In this document: positions 1 to 7,899 of the stretch, piece by piece | How positions within the stretch are numbered: the first letter of the stretch is position 1 | Layout: each line of letters opens with the position of its first letter | Translations under genes and position numbers: made by a program | The notes under the pieces: model-generated | The model's database searches: none | What the model was told of the DNA's origin: nothing | The model's input: the letters and a program-made list of their open reading frames with translations, nothing else | NCBI RefSeq assembly: GCF_002998295.1 | Contig: NZ_CP027226.1 | Span: forward strand, 682,001-746,000 | Reading direction: 5' to 3' | Source: Fastidiosipila sanguinis | GTDB lineage: Bacteria; Bacillota; Clostridia; Saccharofermentanales; Fastidiosipilaceae | DNA: 64,000 nucleotides

Positions 1-167
1 CCTGAACTAGCTGAAATTGCTCCAGTTAAAATATTCATGGTTGTACTTTTACCGGCACCGTTAGGTCCTAAGAAACCTAAAACTTCGCCTGCTTTTACAT
101 CAAATGAGATGTTATCTACGGCTTTAACATCACCGTAGTACTTGACGAGATTCTTTATCTCAATCAT
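1..167 (-). CDS. ABC transporter ATP-binding protein (5' part only)
   Basis: Only the first 55 or so codons are in the window; the gene runs off the left edge. The translation begins MIEIKNLVKYYGDVKAVDN and contains a Walker A motif, GPNGAGKST, at about residues 37-45, followed by TMNILTGAIS, the usual start of an ABC ATPase nucleotide-binding domain. A strong ribosome binding site (TAGGAGGAA) lies just upstream at 172-180. It follows the membrane-protein gene at 194-727 by 26 bases and may be in one transcript with it. The partner permease and the substrate are outside the window, so import versus export cannot be decided. Confidence 0.9.
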   Translation of the reverse strand, partial: MIEIKNLVKYYGDVKAVDNISFDVKAGEVLGFLGPNGAGKSTTMNILTGAISASS

Positions 168-193
168 AATCTTCCTCCTACTAGACCCTCAGA

Positions 194-727
194 TTAACCT
201 TGGATCGGATTAAATTTTACTATTCTTGGATTAAAACGTTTACAGTCTTCAATTATTCTGGATTCAGGCTCAAATAATACTAAAACCATGTTGTCTTTAT
301 ATTTACCAGTGAAGAACCATACATTAGCGTCACCTGTATTACTTGTGCAGTCGAGTGTTTTATAACTTTTATCTTCTGAATATTTTCTAAAAGCAGGATC
401 ACTGACAGGCGCAAGAATTTCCATATTTTTTGAACTCATACTAACTTTTCTCTTACGTTTACGTTTATTGTAAATAGTGTCAATATCTACATGACCATTA
501 GTACAAATATATTCAAATTCAAGATTTCTATTAGTTATCAAGGTATATAGCCCCCAAGCTGCACCGGCAACAATTAATAGAGCAAAGAATATTAAATATT
601 GAATAAAAATAAAAATTACTAGAAGTAATAACAAGAAGGCTAAAATATATAGCCCAATAAATAAGTAATCTTTTCCTGATTTTTGCCTTTTAACTAATTG
701 CTCAATAAAAACGTCTTGATTAAACAT
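194..727 (-). CDS. small membrane protein, DUF6106-like
   Basis: About 177 residues. Two adjacent hydrophobic segments (roughly residues 22-43 and 45-65) form a membrane hairpin near the N-terminus; the rest is a soluble domain with a run of basic residues (KRKRKRKV) and the stretch NGHVDIDTIYNKRKRK. The layout resembles a small clostridial membrane family that I recall as DUF6106; that name is from memory and uncertain. Two ATG codons are adjacent at 730 and 727; the ribosome binding site AAAGGAG is better spaced from the second, so I start at 727. It precedes an ABC ATPase gene on the same strand. No function can be assigned from sequence. Confidence 0.75.
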   Translation of the reverse strand: MFNQDVFIEQLVKRQKSGKDYLFIGLYILAFLLLLLVIFIFIQYLIFFALLIVAGAAWGLYTLITNRNLEFEYICTNGHVDIDTIYNKRKRKRKVSMSSKNMEILAPVSDPAFRKYSEDKSYKTLDCTSNTGDANVWFFTGKYKDNMVLVLFEPESRIIEDCKRFNPRIVKFNPIQG

Positions 728-883
728 CATCTAACTCCTTTAACTCTAAATGAGTAAATTCATAAGTATTAATTTATACAAATTTTAAATTTATTTAATT
801 ACTAATTTGTAAAATATACAAACACAATAGGTTAAATAATATCATACTTTCACTCAAGTTAAAAAGGTTGATTTATATTTTTT

Positions 884-907
884 GAAAAAATAAAACTGAC
901 CCTCAAT
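884..907 (-). terminator. distal arm and U-tract of the disrupted groESL terminator
   Basis: Read on the minus strand, 907-893 is ATTGAGGGTCAGTTT and is followed by a U-rich tract (TATTTTTTC, 892-884). It pairs over 15 positions, with two G-U pairs, with the arm at 2461-2475 on the far side of the IS3 element. Together they look like one intrinsic terminator for groEL, now split by the insertion. Confidence 0.7.
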
Positions 908-938
908 TATGATGTGACCCCCAAAAGTTAGACTTTTT

Positions 939-974
939 TAGCGTAGCAGTTTATATGGCTGCTACGCTATTTTT
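939..974. terminator. hairpin inside the left end of the IS3 element
   Basis: An 11-bp perfect stem (939-949 with 959-969, arms TAGCGTAGCAG and its complement) has a 9-base loop. On the plus strand it is followed by ATTTTTATG, a terminator-like tail. It sits between the left inverted repeat and the orfB stop codon, where it could block transcription entering the element from outside or end the transposase message. Confidence 0.6.
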
Positions 975-1791
975 ATGCAGCCAAGAGTCTAAGTCTGTAT
1001 TGCACTGGACTTAGCCATCCTAGTTTTTCTTTAATTCTTTGTTCATTATAATACTTTATGTATCGTTCTATTTCTGACTTTAACTCATCATAGCTATAGT
1101 AAGTAGCACCATAATAGATTTCTTGTTTTAACAAACCAAAGAAATTCTCCATAACAGCGTTATCGTGACAGTTGCCTTTACGAGACATGCTTTGGAAGAT
1201 TCTTTCCTCCTTTAGACGATGAGAGTATGCTTTCATTTGGTAAGCCCAGCCTTGATCCGAATGGAAAGTTCTTCTGAATTTGCAATCTGATGTTATTGCA
1301 ATAGCCTGTTCCAATGCATCCATGACATTTTTGGCTGAAGGTTTCTTGTCAATTCCATAGCTTATAATTTCACCATTACACATATCCATAAATGGATCCA
1401 GATAAAGCTTACGCATTGTCATTTGACCTTTTGCATTAATCTCATAATACTTAAATTCTGTAGTATCTGTTGTAATCTTCTGATGTGGTATACATGTATT
1501 AAATCGTCTCCTTATGCGATTAGGAGCAACCGTTCCAACTTTACCTTTATATGAACTGTATTTCCGGCTTTTTCGAGTGAAAGAAGTGACTTGCAAAACA
1601 AGTTTTTGCATTATACGTTGTACTTTCTTTTTGTTTACATAGTAGCCGTGATTTCTTAATTCTCCAGTCACTCGACGATAACCATAATGCTTGTGAGTCT
1701 CTCTGATTTCAAGAATCTTTTTCTCGATTTCTTTGTCAGGATTTTCTCTATCTAATCTTTTCTGCCAGTACATATATGTTGCTTTAGGCAT
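973..1791 (-). CDS. IS3-family transposase OrfB (DDE integrase core)
   Basis: The 272-residue frame has an HTH_21-like N-terminus and an rve integrase core with the three acidic residues in TDTTEF, HSDQG and ENFFG. The C-terminal block (EKLGWLSPVQYR) is typical of IS150-type OrfB. The frame is open well upstream of the ATG at 1791: the sequence before it reads RTALVINSLRGEFKLKDLL and overlaps the end of orfA in the -1 frame. The likely product is therefore an OrfAB fusion made by a -1 ribosomal frameshift, probably on the five-A run at 1865-1869, rather than a protein starting at 1791. The catalytic core looks complete. Confidence 0.93.
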   Translation of the reverse strand: MPKATYMYWQKRLDRENPDKEIEKKILEIRETHKHYGYRRVTGELRNHGYYVNKKKVQRIMQKLVLQVTSFTRKSRKYSSYKGKVGTVAPNRIRRRFNTCIPHQKITTDTTEFKYYEINAKGQMTMRKLYLDPFMDMCNGEIISYGIDKKPSAKNVMDALEQAIAITSDCKFRRTFHSDQGWAYQMKAYSHRLKEERIFQSMSRKGNCHDNAVMENFFGLLKQEIYYGATYYSYDELKSEIERYIKYYNEQRIKEKLGWLSPVQYRLRLLAA

Positions 1792-1814
1792 GCCTGTATA
1801 AGAGAGAAGGTCTT

Positions 1815-2393
1815 TTAGTTTGAATTCTCCTCGGAGACTGTTGATGACGAGTGCCGTTCTCTCATTTTTGCCTCGTCCTCTAAACGCAGTCTCCTCAGTT
1901 CTTTTAAAAAGGCATTCTCGATTCTTAACTTAAGCAGTTCATCTTCTAATTCTTTAACATGTTCTGCACTTGTATCAACTATTCTTTCTTCCGCTTCTTG
2001 AGCTTTATTATCTATCTTAGGTTTATCCAATTTTCTTTTTCGACCTTTCTTGCGTGGTTTCAAAGCATCAGGACCGGCAGCACGAAAGCGACTGACCCAG
2101 TTACAAATCATACTTGGATTGCTTATACCTTCTTGAATTGCCAAGTCTTGATATGAAATCTCACTTGATAGATATAACTCTACAATAGAAAGCTTAATTT
2201 CGAAAGAATATTTTTCTTTTTTACGAGAACGCATTAATCCTTCGTCACCAAACATTTTATATGCATTAATCCAACTGCGTAACTGTGTCTTAGAGCCAAG
2301 TCCATATTTTTTAGAAAGATATGTAAAACCACCCTTGTCATCCAAATATTCTAAAACAACTTTCTTCTTGAATTCAAAACTATGTTTTGCCAT
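1815..2393 (-). CDS. IS3-family transposase OrfA (helix-turn-helix DNA-binding subunit)
   Basis: A protein of about 192 residues with two helix-turn-helix repeats (FKKKVVLEYL and FEIKLSIVELYL blocks), a basic linker (PRKKGRKRKL) and a C-terminal coiled coil ending in ELLKLRIENAFLKELRRLR. This is the usual layout of the DNA-binding OrfA of the IS150 group, which recognises the terminal inverted repeats. The frame is open back to 2450, but that ATG is within the inverted repeat. I prefer the start at 2393 (MAKHSFEFKK), which has a GGAGG ribosome binding site at 2405-2409. The end of the gene overlaps the upstream extension of orfB, as required for frameshift production of OrfAB. Confidence 0.9.
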   Translation of the reverse strand: MAKHSFEFKKKVVLEYLDDKGGFTYLSKKYGLGSKTQLRSWINAYKMFGDEGLMRSRKKEKYSFEIKLSIVELYLSSEISYQDLAIQEGISNPSMICNWVSRFRAAGPDALKPRKKGRKRKLDKPKIDNKAQEAEERIVDTSAEHVKELEDELLKLRIENAFLKELRRLRLEDEAKMRERHSSSTVSEENSN

Positions 2394-2460
2394 AAAAATA
2401 CCGACCTCCCATTCGTTAGATTTTGGTCTAACTTTTGGGGGTCGGTACATTAATAGTTAA

Positions 2461-2475
2461 ATTGAAGATCAGTTT
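2461..2475 (-). terminator. proximal arm of the disrupted groESL terminator
   Basis: Minus-strand AAACTGATCTTCAAT, 32 bases after the groEL stop. It is complementary to 893-907 beyond the IS3 element. Removing the element and one TTA copy restores a 15-bp stem with a 10-base loop followed by a U-rich tract. Confidence 0.7.
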
Positions 2476-2506
2476 TTGAAATTTTATATTATTTGGAGAG
2501 TTTATA

Positions 2507-4174
<1,668 letters not shown>

Positions 4175-4213
4175 TTAAATAGTTAGACTAAATCTTTCGA
4201 TTAAGTATGATGA

Positions 4214-4510
4214 CTAAATTTCAACTTTTGCAAGAATGTCATCACGATCTACTATTGTATATTCAATCTCATCAACAGTTACTTTGGTACCAGCATATTT
4301 TGAAACGATAACCTTATCACCTTGCTTAACTAGCATATCGTGGGTTTTACCTTCAGAATCTTTCCCATCTCCTACTGCAACAACTTCTGCAATTTCTGGT
4401 TTTTCTTTAGCAGAGTCTGGTAAAACTAGACCAAAGCTTGTTGTTTGTTCTTTTTCATTATCTTCTACAGTTTTAATCAATACTCGTAATCCTATAGGTT
4501 TAATTGTCAT
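4214..4510 (-). CDS. groES: co-chaperonin GroES (Hsp10)
   Basis: A 98-residue protein of normal length for GroES, the heptameric lid of the GroEL cage. It begins MTIKPIGLRVLIK and contains GDKVIVSKYAGTKVTVDEIEY, the conserved C-terminal beta strands; the mobile loop that contacts GroEL is around residues 20-35 (EKEQTTSFGLVLP). The start is set by a GGGAGG site nine bases upstream. It is the first gene of the operon; a CIRCE-like operator and a good vegetative promoter lie within 85 bases of the start codon. Confidence 0.99.
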   Translation of the reverse strand: MTIKPIGLRVLIKTVEDNEKEQTTSFGLVLPDSAKEKPEIAEVVAVGDGKDSEGKTHDMLVKQGDKVIVSKYAGTKVTVDEIEYTIVDRDDILAKVEI

Positions 4511-4529
4511 ATTTTTTACCTCCCTTGTT

Positions 4530-4556
4530 TTAGCACTCTTACCTTTAGACTGCCAA
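4530..4556 (-). promoter_or_regulatory. CIRCE-like HrcA operator (one imperfect half)
   Basis: Plus-strand TTAGCACTC, nine bases, then GACTGCCAA. The CIRCE consensus is TTAGCACTC-N9-GAGTGCTAA. One half is perfect; the other has two mismatches. The site lies between the promoter and the groES ribosome binding site, where HrcA repressor binding would be expected. HrcA itself is not in the window. Confidence 0.88.
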
Positions 4557-4564
4557 CGGAATCT

Positions 4565-4593
4565 ATATTAATCTTAATGTCAAATAAAGTCAA
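4565..4593 (-). promoter_or_regulatory. groESL promoter, SigA type
   Basis: On the minus strand: -35 TTGACT (4588-4593), a 17-bp spacer, and -10 TAATAT (4565-4570). The CIRCE-like operator begins eight bases downstream of the -10 box, covering the expected transcription start, which fits repression by HrcA. Confidence 0.75.
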
Positions 4594-4641
4594 TTAACAA
4601 ATGGTGAATAAGAATAACTAATTAATTACAAAATATAAAAT

Positions 4642-4684
4642 AAAAAAGCCTCTCCATAATTTCATTTGAAAATATGAAGAGGCT
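4642..4684 (-). terminator. intrinsic terminator after galE and the small membrane gene
   Basis: A 7-bp outer stem (AGCCTCT at 4647-4653 with AGAGGCT at 4678-4684) extends inward with further pairs. On the minus strand it is followed by six U residues (4642-4647). It separates the galE transcript from the groESL promoter. Confidence 0.85.
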
Positions 4685-4706
4685 AAATAACTATTTTAGT
4701 ATTTTA

Positions 4707-5045
4707 TTAAAACTTTTCTAATAAAGATTCATATATATCCATAAACCACTGATTTATACTGTTCCTATTTTCCCAATATAGGAATACTAATAGTGCTAAA
4801 ATCAAAATAAATAACAAATACAAAAGTATGTTTGTTTTTTTCTTATTTAATCTTTTCTTTCTATTTTTCAATAACTTCTGACGCATATTATTTTCATTAT
4901 GACGCTCATTTCTACGCATCATATGATTAGCAGAACTAGCTTTTTCATATATTTGTTCAGAAGCCTTTGGGTTATCTGGAATTGCTTCTCTGCTATATTT
5001 CTCTTCCTCATCTAAGCTTCTTTTTTCATCATCATTTAAAATCAT
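4707..5045 (-). CDS. small single-pass membrane protein of unknown function
   Basis: About 112 residues. The N-terminal 60 residues are charged and probably disordered, with a very basic stretch (KLLKNRKKRLNKKK) right before one hydrophobic helix (about residues 73-93, ILLYLLFILILALLVFLYW) and a short C-terminal tail. Basic residues before the helix predict that the N-terminus is cytoplasmic. The ATG at 5051 is only four bases from the AAAGG site, so the second ATG at 5045 is the more likely start. It follows galE by a dozen bases and precedes the terminator, so it is the last gene of that operon. I do not recognise a family. Confidence 0.7.
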   Translation of the reverse strand: MILNDDEKRSLDEEEKYSREAIPDNPKASEQIYEKASSANHMMRRNERHNENNMRQKLLKNRKKRLNKKKTNILLYLLFILILALLVFLYWENRNSINQWFMDIYESLLEKF

Positions 5046-5063
5046 AGGCATTACCTTTATAAA

Positions 5064-6086
5064 CTAGGCATTAGCATATCCTTGTGGATTATTTTTTTGC
5101 CAACGCCAACTGTCTGCGCACATTTGCTCTAGATCATATTGAGCTTCCCAGTTTAAGACTTCTCTTGCCTTGCTTGGATCTGCAAAAACTGTAGCAGCAT
5201 CTCCAGGTCTTCTATCAACAATTTCATAAGGGATCTCAACTCCACTAGCTTTCTCAAAGGCATTGATTAAATCTAAAACACTATATCCATTTCCTGTACC
5301 AAGGTTAACTGCGAGACAACCAACATGCTCAGAACTATAATCCAAGGCTTTAACATGACCATCAGCAAGGTCTACAACGTGAATATAGTCTCTAACACCT
5401 GTACCATCTGGGGTATCATAATCATTACCAAATACATTTAATTTCTCACGTTTTCCAATAGCTACTTGAGTAATATAAGGCATTATATTATTAGGGATAC
5501 CTTTTGGATCCTCACCAATTTTACCTGATTGATGAGCACCTATTGGATTGAAGTATCTCAATAGAACTACACTAAAATCAGGATTTGATACGCATACATC
5601 TTCGAGAATTTCTTCTATGAAAACTTTGGTCCAGCCGTAAGGGTTGGAGGCAGATTTTGACAAATCTTCTGTTAATGGAGATTCATGATCGGTACCATAA
5701 ACAGTTGCTGATGAGCTGAAGATAAATCTATTACAATTAAACTCTTTCATTACTTCAAGTAAGCTTAATGTTGAATCTATATTATTTCTATAATATTCAA
5801 TCGGTTTTGCTACGGATTCTCCAACTGCTTTATAACCAGCAAAGTGAATCACAGCATAAATATCGTTCTCAGTGAAAATCTTTCTAAGAAGATCTTTATC
5901 ACAAACATCACCTACATATAGAGGTATATTACTTCCAACAATCTCTTCAACTCTACTAACAGCTTCCTTGCTTGAATTACTTAAATTATCAACTATAACA
6001 GCCTCATATCCAGAATTGTATAATGAAATTATTGTATGACTACCAATATATCCTGCACCACCTGTTACTAATACTTTCTTTTTCAT
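5064..6086 (-). CDS. galE: UDP-glucose 4-epimerase
   Basis: GalE interconverts UDP-glucose and UDP-galactose with bound NAD. From the chosen start (MKKKVLVTGGAGYIGS) the protein is 340 residues, the usual length. It shows the Rossmann GGAGYIG (residues 9-15), the catalytic serine in FSSSATVYG (124-126) and the Y150-x3-K154 pair in NPYGWTK, matching E. coli S124, Y149 and K153. The frame is open to 6110, but an AGGAGG site at 6092-6097 fits the ATG at 6086. It is cotranscribed with the small membrane gene downstream; no Leloir-pathway neighbours are present, so a role in surface polysaccharide precursors is an inference. Confidence 0.97.
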   Translation of the reverse strand: MKKKVLVTGGAGYIGSHTIISLYNSGYEAVIVDNLSNSSKEAVSRVEEIVGSNIPLYVGDVCDKDLLRKIFTENDIYAVIHFAGYKAVGESVAKPIEYYRNNIDSTLSLLEVMKEFNCNRFIFSSSATVYGTDHESPLTEDLSKSASNPYGWTKVFIEEILEDVCVSNPDFSVVLLRYFNPIGAHQSGKIGEDPKGIPNNIMPYITQVAIGKREKLNVFGNDYDTPDGTGVRDYIHVVDLADGHVKALDYSSEHVGCLAVNLGTGNGYSVLDLINAFEKASGVEIPYEIVDRRPGDAATVFADPSKAREVLNWEAQYDLEQMCADSWRWQKNNPQGYANA

Positions 6087-6143
6087 AACATCCTCCTGAT
6101 TTTCCATCATCTTATATGTTTAGTCTTAACCTAAATTTTAACA

Positions 6144-6821
6144 TTATTTAGAAACAATTGGATAAAGTTTATTATCATTTTTTAAAATATGATTAGCAGG
6201 AATCTCTCCACGAGTCTGAGTTAAGGGATAAATTCTAGAATTTTTTCCTATAATTGTTCCAGGGTTAATTACAGCGTTTGAACCTATTTCTACATGATCT
6301 GATAAAATGGCCCCCAATTTTTGTATACCAGAATCAATTACTATATTGTCATTTAAACGAATTTTAATGTTATTTCTATCTTGTCTAAAATTTGAAATAA
6401 TTGCACCTGCTCCTAAATGTGCAAAATTACCTAATATAGAATCACCTACGTAATTAAAGTGAGGAATCTCAGCATTATCAAGAATAATGGAATTTTTAAT
6501 CTCACTTGAATTACCAATAATAGTAGATTTACCTATATAGACATTTTCTCTTATATAAGCATTAGGTCTTATTTCAGCTCCTGCATCAATTATGCATGGG
6601 CCAATAATTGCTGCCTTTTGAGATATTTTCGCAGTTTTTTCTACAAATACACCTGTTTGAATTTCAATAAAATTATCATCTAATTTTTTTGCAATTTCTG
6701 GAATAAGTTTATAAATATTAGGTACAGCTTTCCAGATATAATCATATTCATTTAGAAACTCATCAATAATCTGATTGTTTGCTCTCATAAAATTATCATA
6801 AAAATATTTCTTATTATTCAT
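6144..6821 (-). CDS. standalone left-handed beta-helix protein related to the GlmU C-terminal domain
   Basis: 225 residues. After an N-terminal helical region of about 50 residues come hexapeptide repeats of a left-handed beta helix (VFVEKTAKISQKAAIIGP, YIRENVYIGKSTIIGNSSEIKNSI, NYVGDSILGNFAHLGAGAIISNF). The segment NYVGDSILG...GAGAI matches the GlmU acetyltransferase domain, but the pyrophosphorylase half is absent. Clostridial relatives are often labelled UDP-N-acetylglucosamine pyrophosphorylase, which is misleading because no nucleotidyltransferase domain is present. A sugar-nucleotide acyltransferase or binding role is plausible but unproven. Its start overlaps the end of the WYL regulator gene by eight bases, suggesting translational coupling. 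Confidence 0.8.
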   Translation of the reverse strand: MNNKKYFYDNFMRANNQIIDEFLNEYDYIWKAVPNIYKLIPEIAKKLDDNFIEIQTGVFVEKTAKISQKAAIIGPCIIDAGAEIRPNAYIRENVYIGKSTIIGNSSEIKNSIILDNAEIPHFNYVGDSILGNFAHLGAGAIISNFRQDRNNIKIRLNDNIVIDSGIQKLGAILSDHVEIGSNAVINPGTIIGKNSRIYPLTQTRGEIPANHILKNDNKLYPIVSK

Positions 6822-7827
6822 AAATGTCTAAATTCCTTAGTATGTATTCTTTAAAATCTTGAACAACAGCTTCTGGTGAAACTAATCTAATCTGACCATT
6901 GTATGATAATAGCCAAGCGAAAAATTTATTACTAACTCTGATTGATTGAGCTGTATGAAAATAATCTTTATCTTTATCTTTAAGTATTATTAAATCTTCA
7001 CCAAATTTCTCAATCATAACACCTATCATATCTTTATGAAATTTAAGTCTAATAGTTTTCTCATAACCACTAAACATATCAAAAACACTACTAGAATATT
7101 TTGCAGGATCAAAGCGAGTTCCCAATCTTTTAATTTCTTTAGTTGCAGGTTCGAGCATAGCTAGTTCTACTGCTTTATCTAAGCGAAAATGTTTAATAGT
7201 TTCATCAATTATATCAATTGCTATAAAGTAATAATTTTGCTCAAAATAAACAATTGCTAATGGATAGACTTTATAATTTAGATTATCATGTTTGTTTTTA
7301 AGATTATACGCCACTCTACCATCATCCAAATTAATAATCCATTCTTTATATTTAAAAGATAAAATATTTTGTGAAATAATTGCAGAACTAACTTCTTCAA
7401 TATTCTTAAATAAAGTAGTATTACTTTGACTGACTCTATTAGGCACGTAAATTAGTTGCTTAAGCTTACTTAAATCATTCTTACCAAGCAGCGGTTTTAG
7501 CTTATCCTTTATATGCATAACCGATCTTGTTGAAACATATTTTGAAGATGAAAATGTACTTAGTAAAGTGCTAATCTCTTCTTGGGAAAAATCACGCTTA
7601 TTTAAATAAAAGCCACCATTTCTACCATTTACTCTATTTATATCTAATCCATAGTCAATTAAAGCATTAATATCATCATATATACTTTTCCTTTCGGCAT
7701 TAATTTCATAATCTGCTAAATAATTGATAATATCTTGTGCGGTTAAAGGATTTTCTACAGATGAATAATTTTCTAAAATATCTTTAACATATAGAATTTT
7801 TAATTTCTTTTCATTACGTTTATTCAT
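6814..7827 (-). CDS. WYL-domain transcriptional regulator with N-terminal HTH
   Basis: About 337 residues from MNKRNEKKLKILYVKD. Residues 1-75 form an HTH_11-type winged helix (LTAQDIINYLADYEINAERKSIYDDINALIDYGLDI), followed by a WYL ligand-binding domain near residues 150-230 (ILSFKYKEW, YKVYPLAIVYFEQNYYFIAID, FRLDKAVELAML) and a C-terminal WCX-like region. WYL regulators usually sense nucleic-acid or nucleotide ligands. The frame is open to 7863, but that stretch lies inside the pnp terminator hairpin, so the ATG at 7827 is more credible even though its ribosome binding site is poor. It overlaps the downstream beta-helix gene by eight bases. The regulated target is unknown. Confidence 0.85.
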   Translation of the reverse strand: MNKRNEKKLKILYVKDILENYSSVENPLTAQDIINYLADYEINAERKSIYDDINALIDYGLDINRVNGRNGGFYLNKRDFSQEEISTLLSTFSSSKYVSTRSVMHIKDKLKPLLGKNDLSKLKQLIYVPNRVSQSNTTLFKNIEEVSSAIISQNILSFKYKEWIINLDDGRVAYNLKNKHDNLNYKVYPLAIVYFEQNYYFIAIDIIDETIKHFRLDKAVELAMLEPATKEIKRLGTRFDPAKYSSSVFDMFSGYEKTIRLKFHKDMIGVMIEKFGEDLIILKDKDKDYFHTAQSIRVSNKFFAWLLSYNGQIRLVSPEAVVQDFKEYILRNLDIYE

Positions 7828-7843
7828 ATATCTAATACATTTT

Positions 7844-7875
7844 AATATAAAGAAAGCCGCCATTAAGCGACTTTC
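7844..7875 (-). terminator. intrinsic terminator of pnp
   Basis: Arms GAAAG-x-CGC (7852-7860) and GCG-x-CTTTC (7867-7875) form a stem with one mismatch and a six-base loop; on the minus strand TTTATATT follows. It begins 25 bases after the pnp stop codon. Confidence 0.75.
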
Positions 7876-7899
7876 TCTTTAATAGTTTTAATAATATTA

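Larger units (their letters stand above)
910..2449 (-). mobile_element. complete IS3-family insertion sequence (IS150-like)
   Basis: The ends are imperfect 24-bp inverted repeats that both begin with TG: TGATGT plus GACCCCCAAAAGTTAGAC on the left (910-933), and TGTACC plus the same 18 bases in reverse complement on the right (2426-2449). The element is flanked by the 3-bp direct repeat TTA (907-909 and 2450-2452), as expected for IS3-family transposition. It carries two overlapping transposase frames, orfA (helix-turn-helix) and orfB (DDE integrase core), both apparently intact, so it may be active or recently inserted. It lies 57 bases after the groEL stop codon, in the loop of that operon's terminator, with its genes in the same direction as groESL. 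Confidence 0.93.

Noticed and set aside
7828-7863. N-terminal extension of the WYL regulator from the ATG at 7863
   Set aside because: These bases form the pnp terminator hairpin, so initiation there is unlikely.
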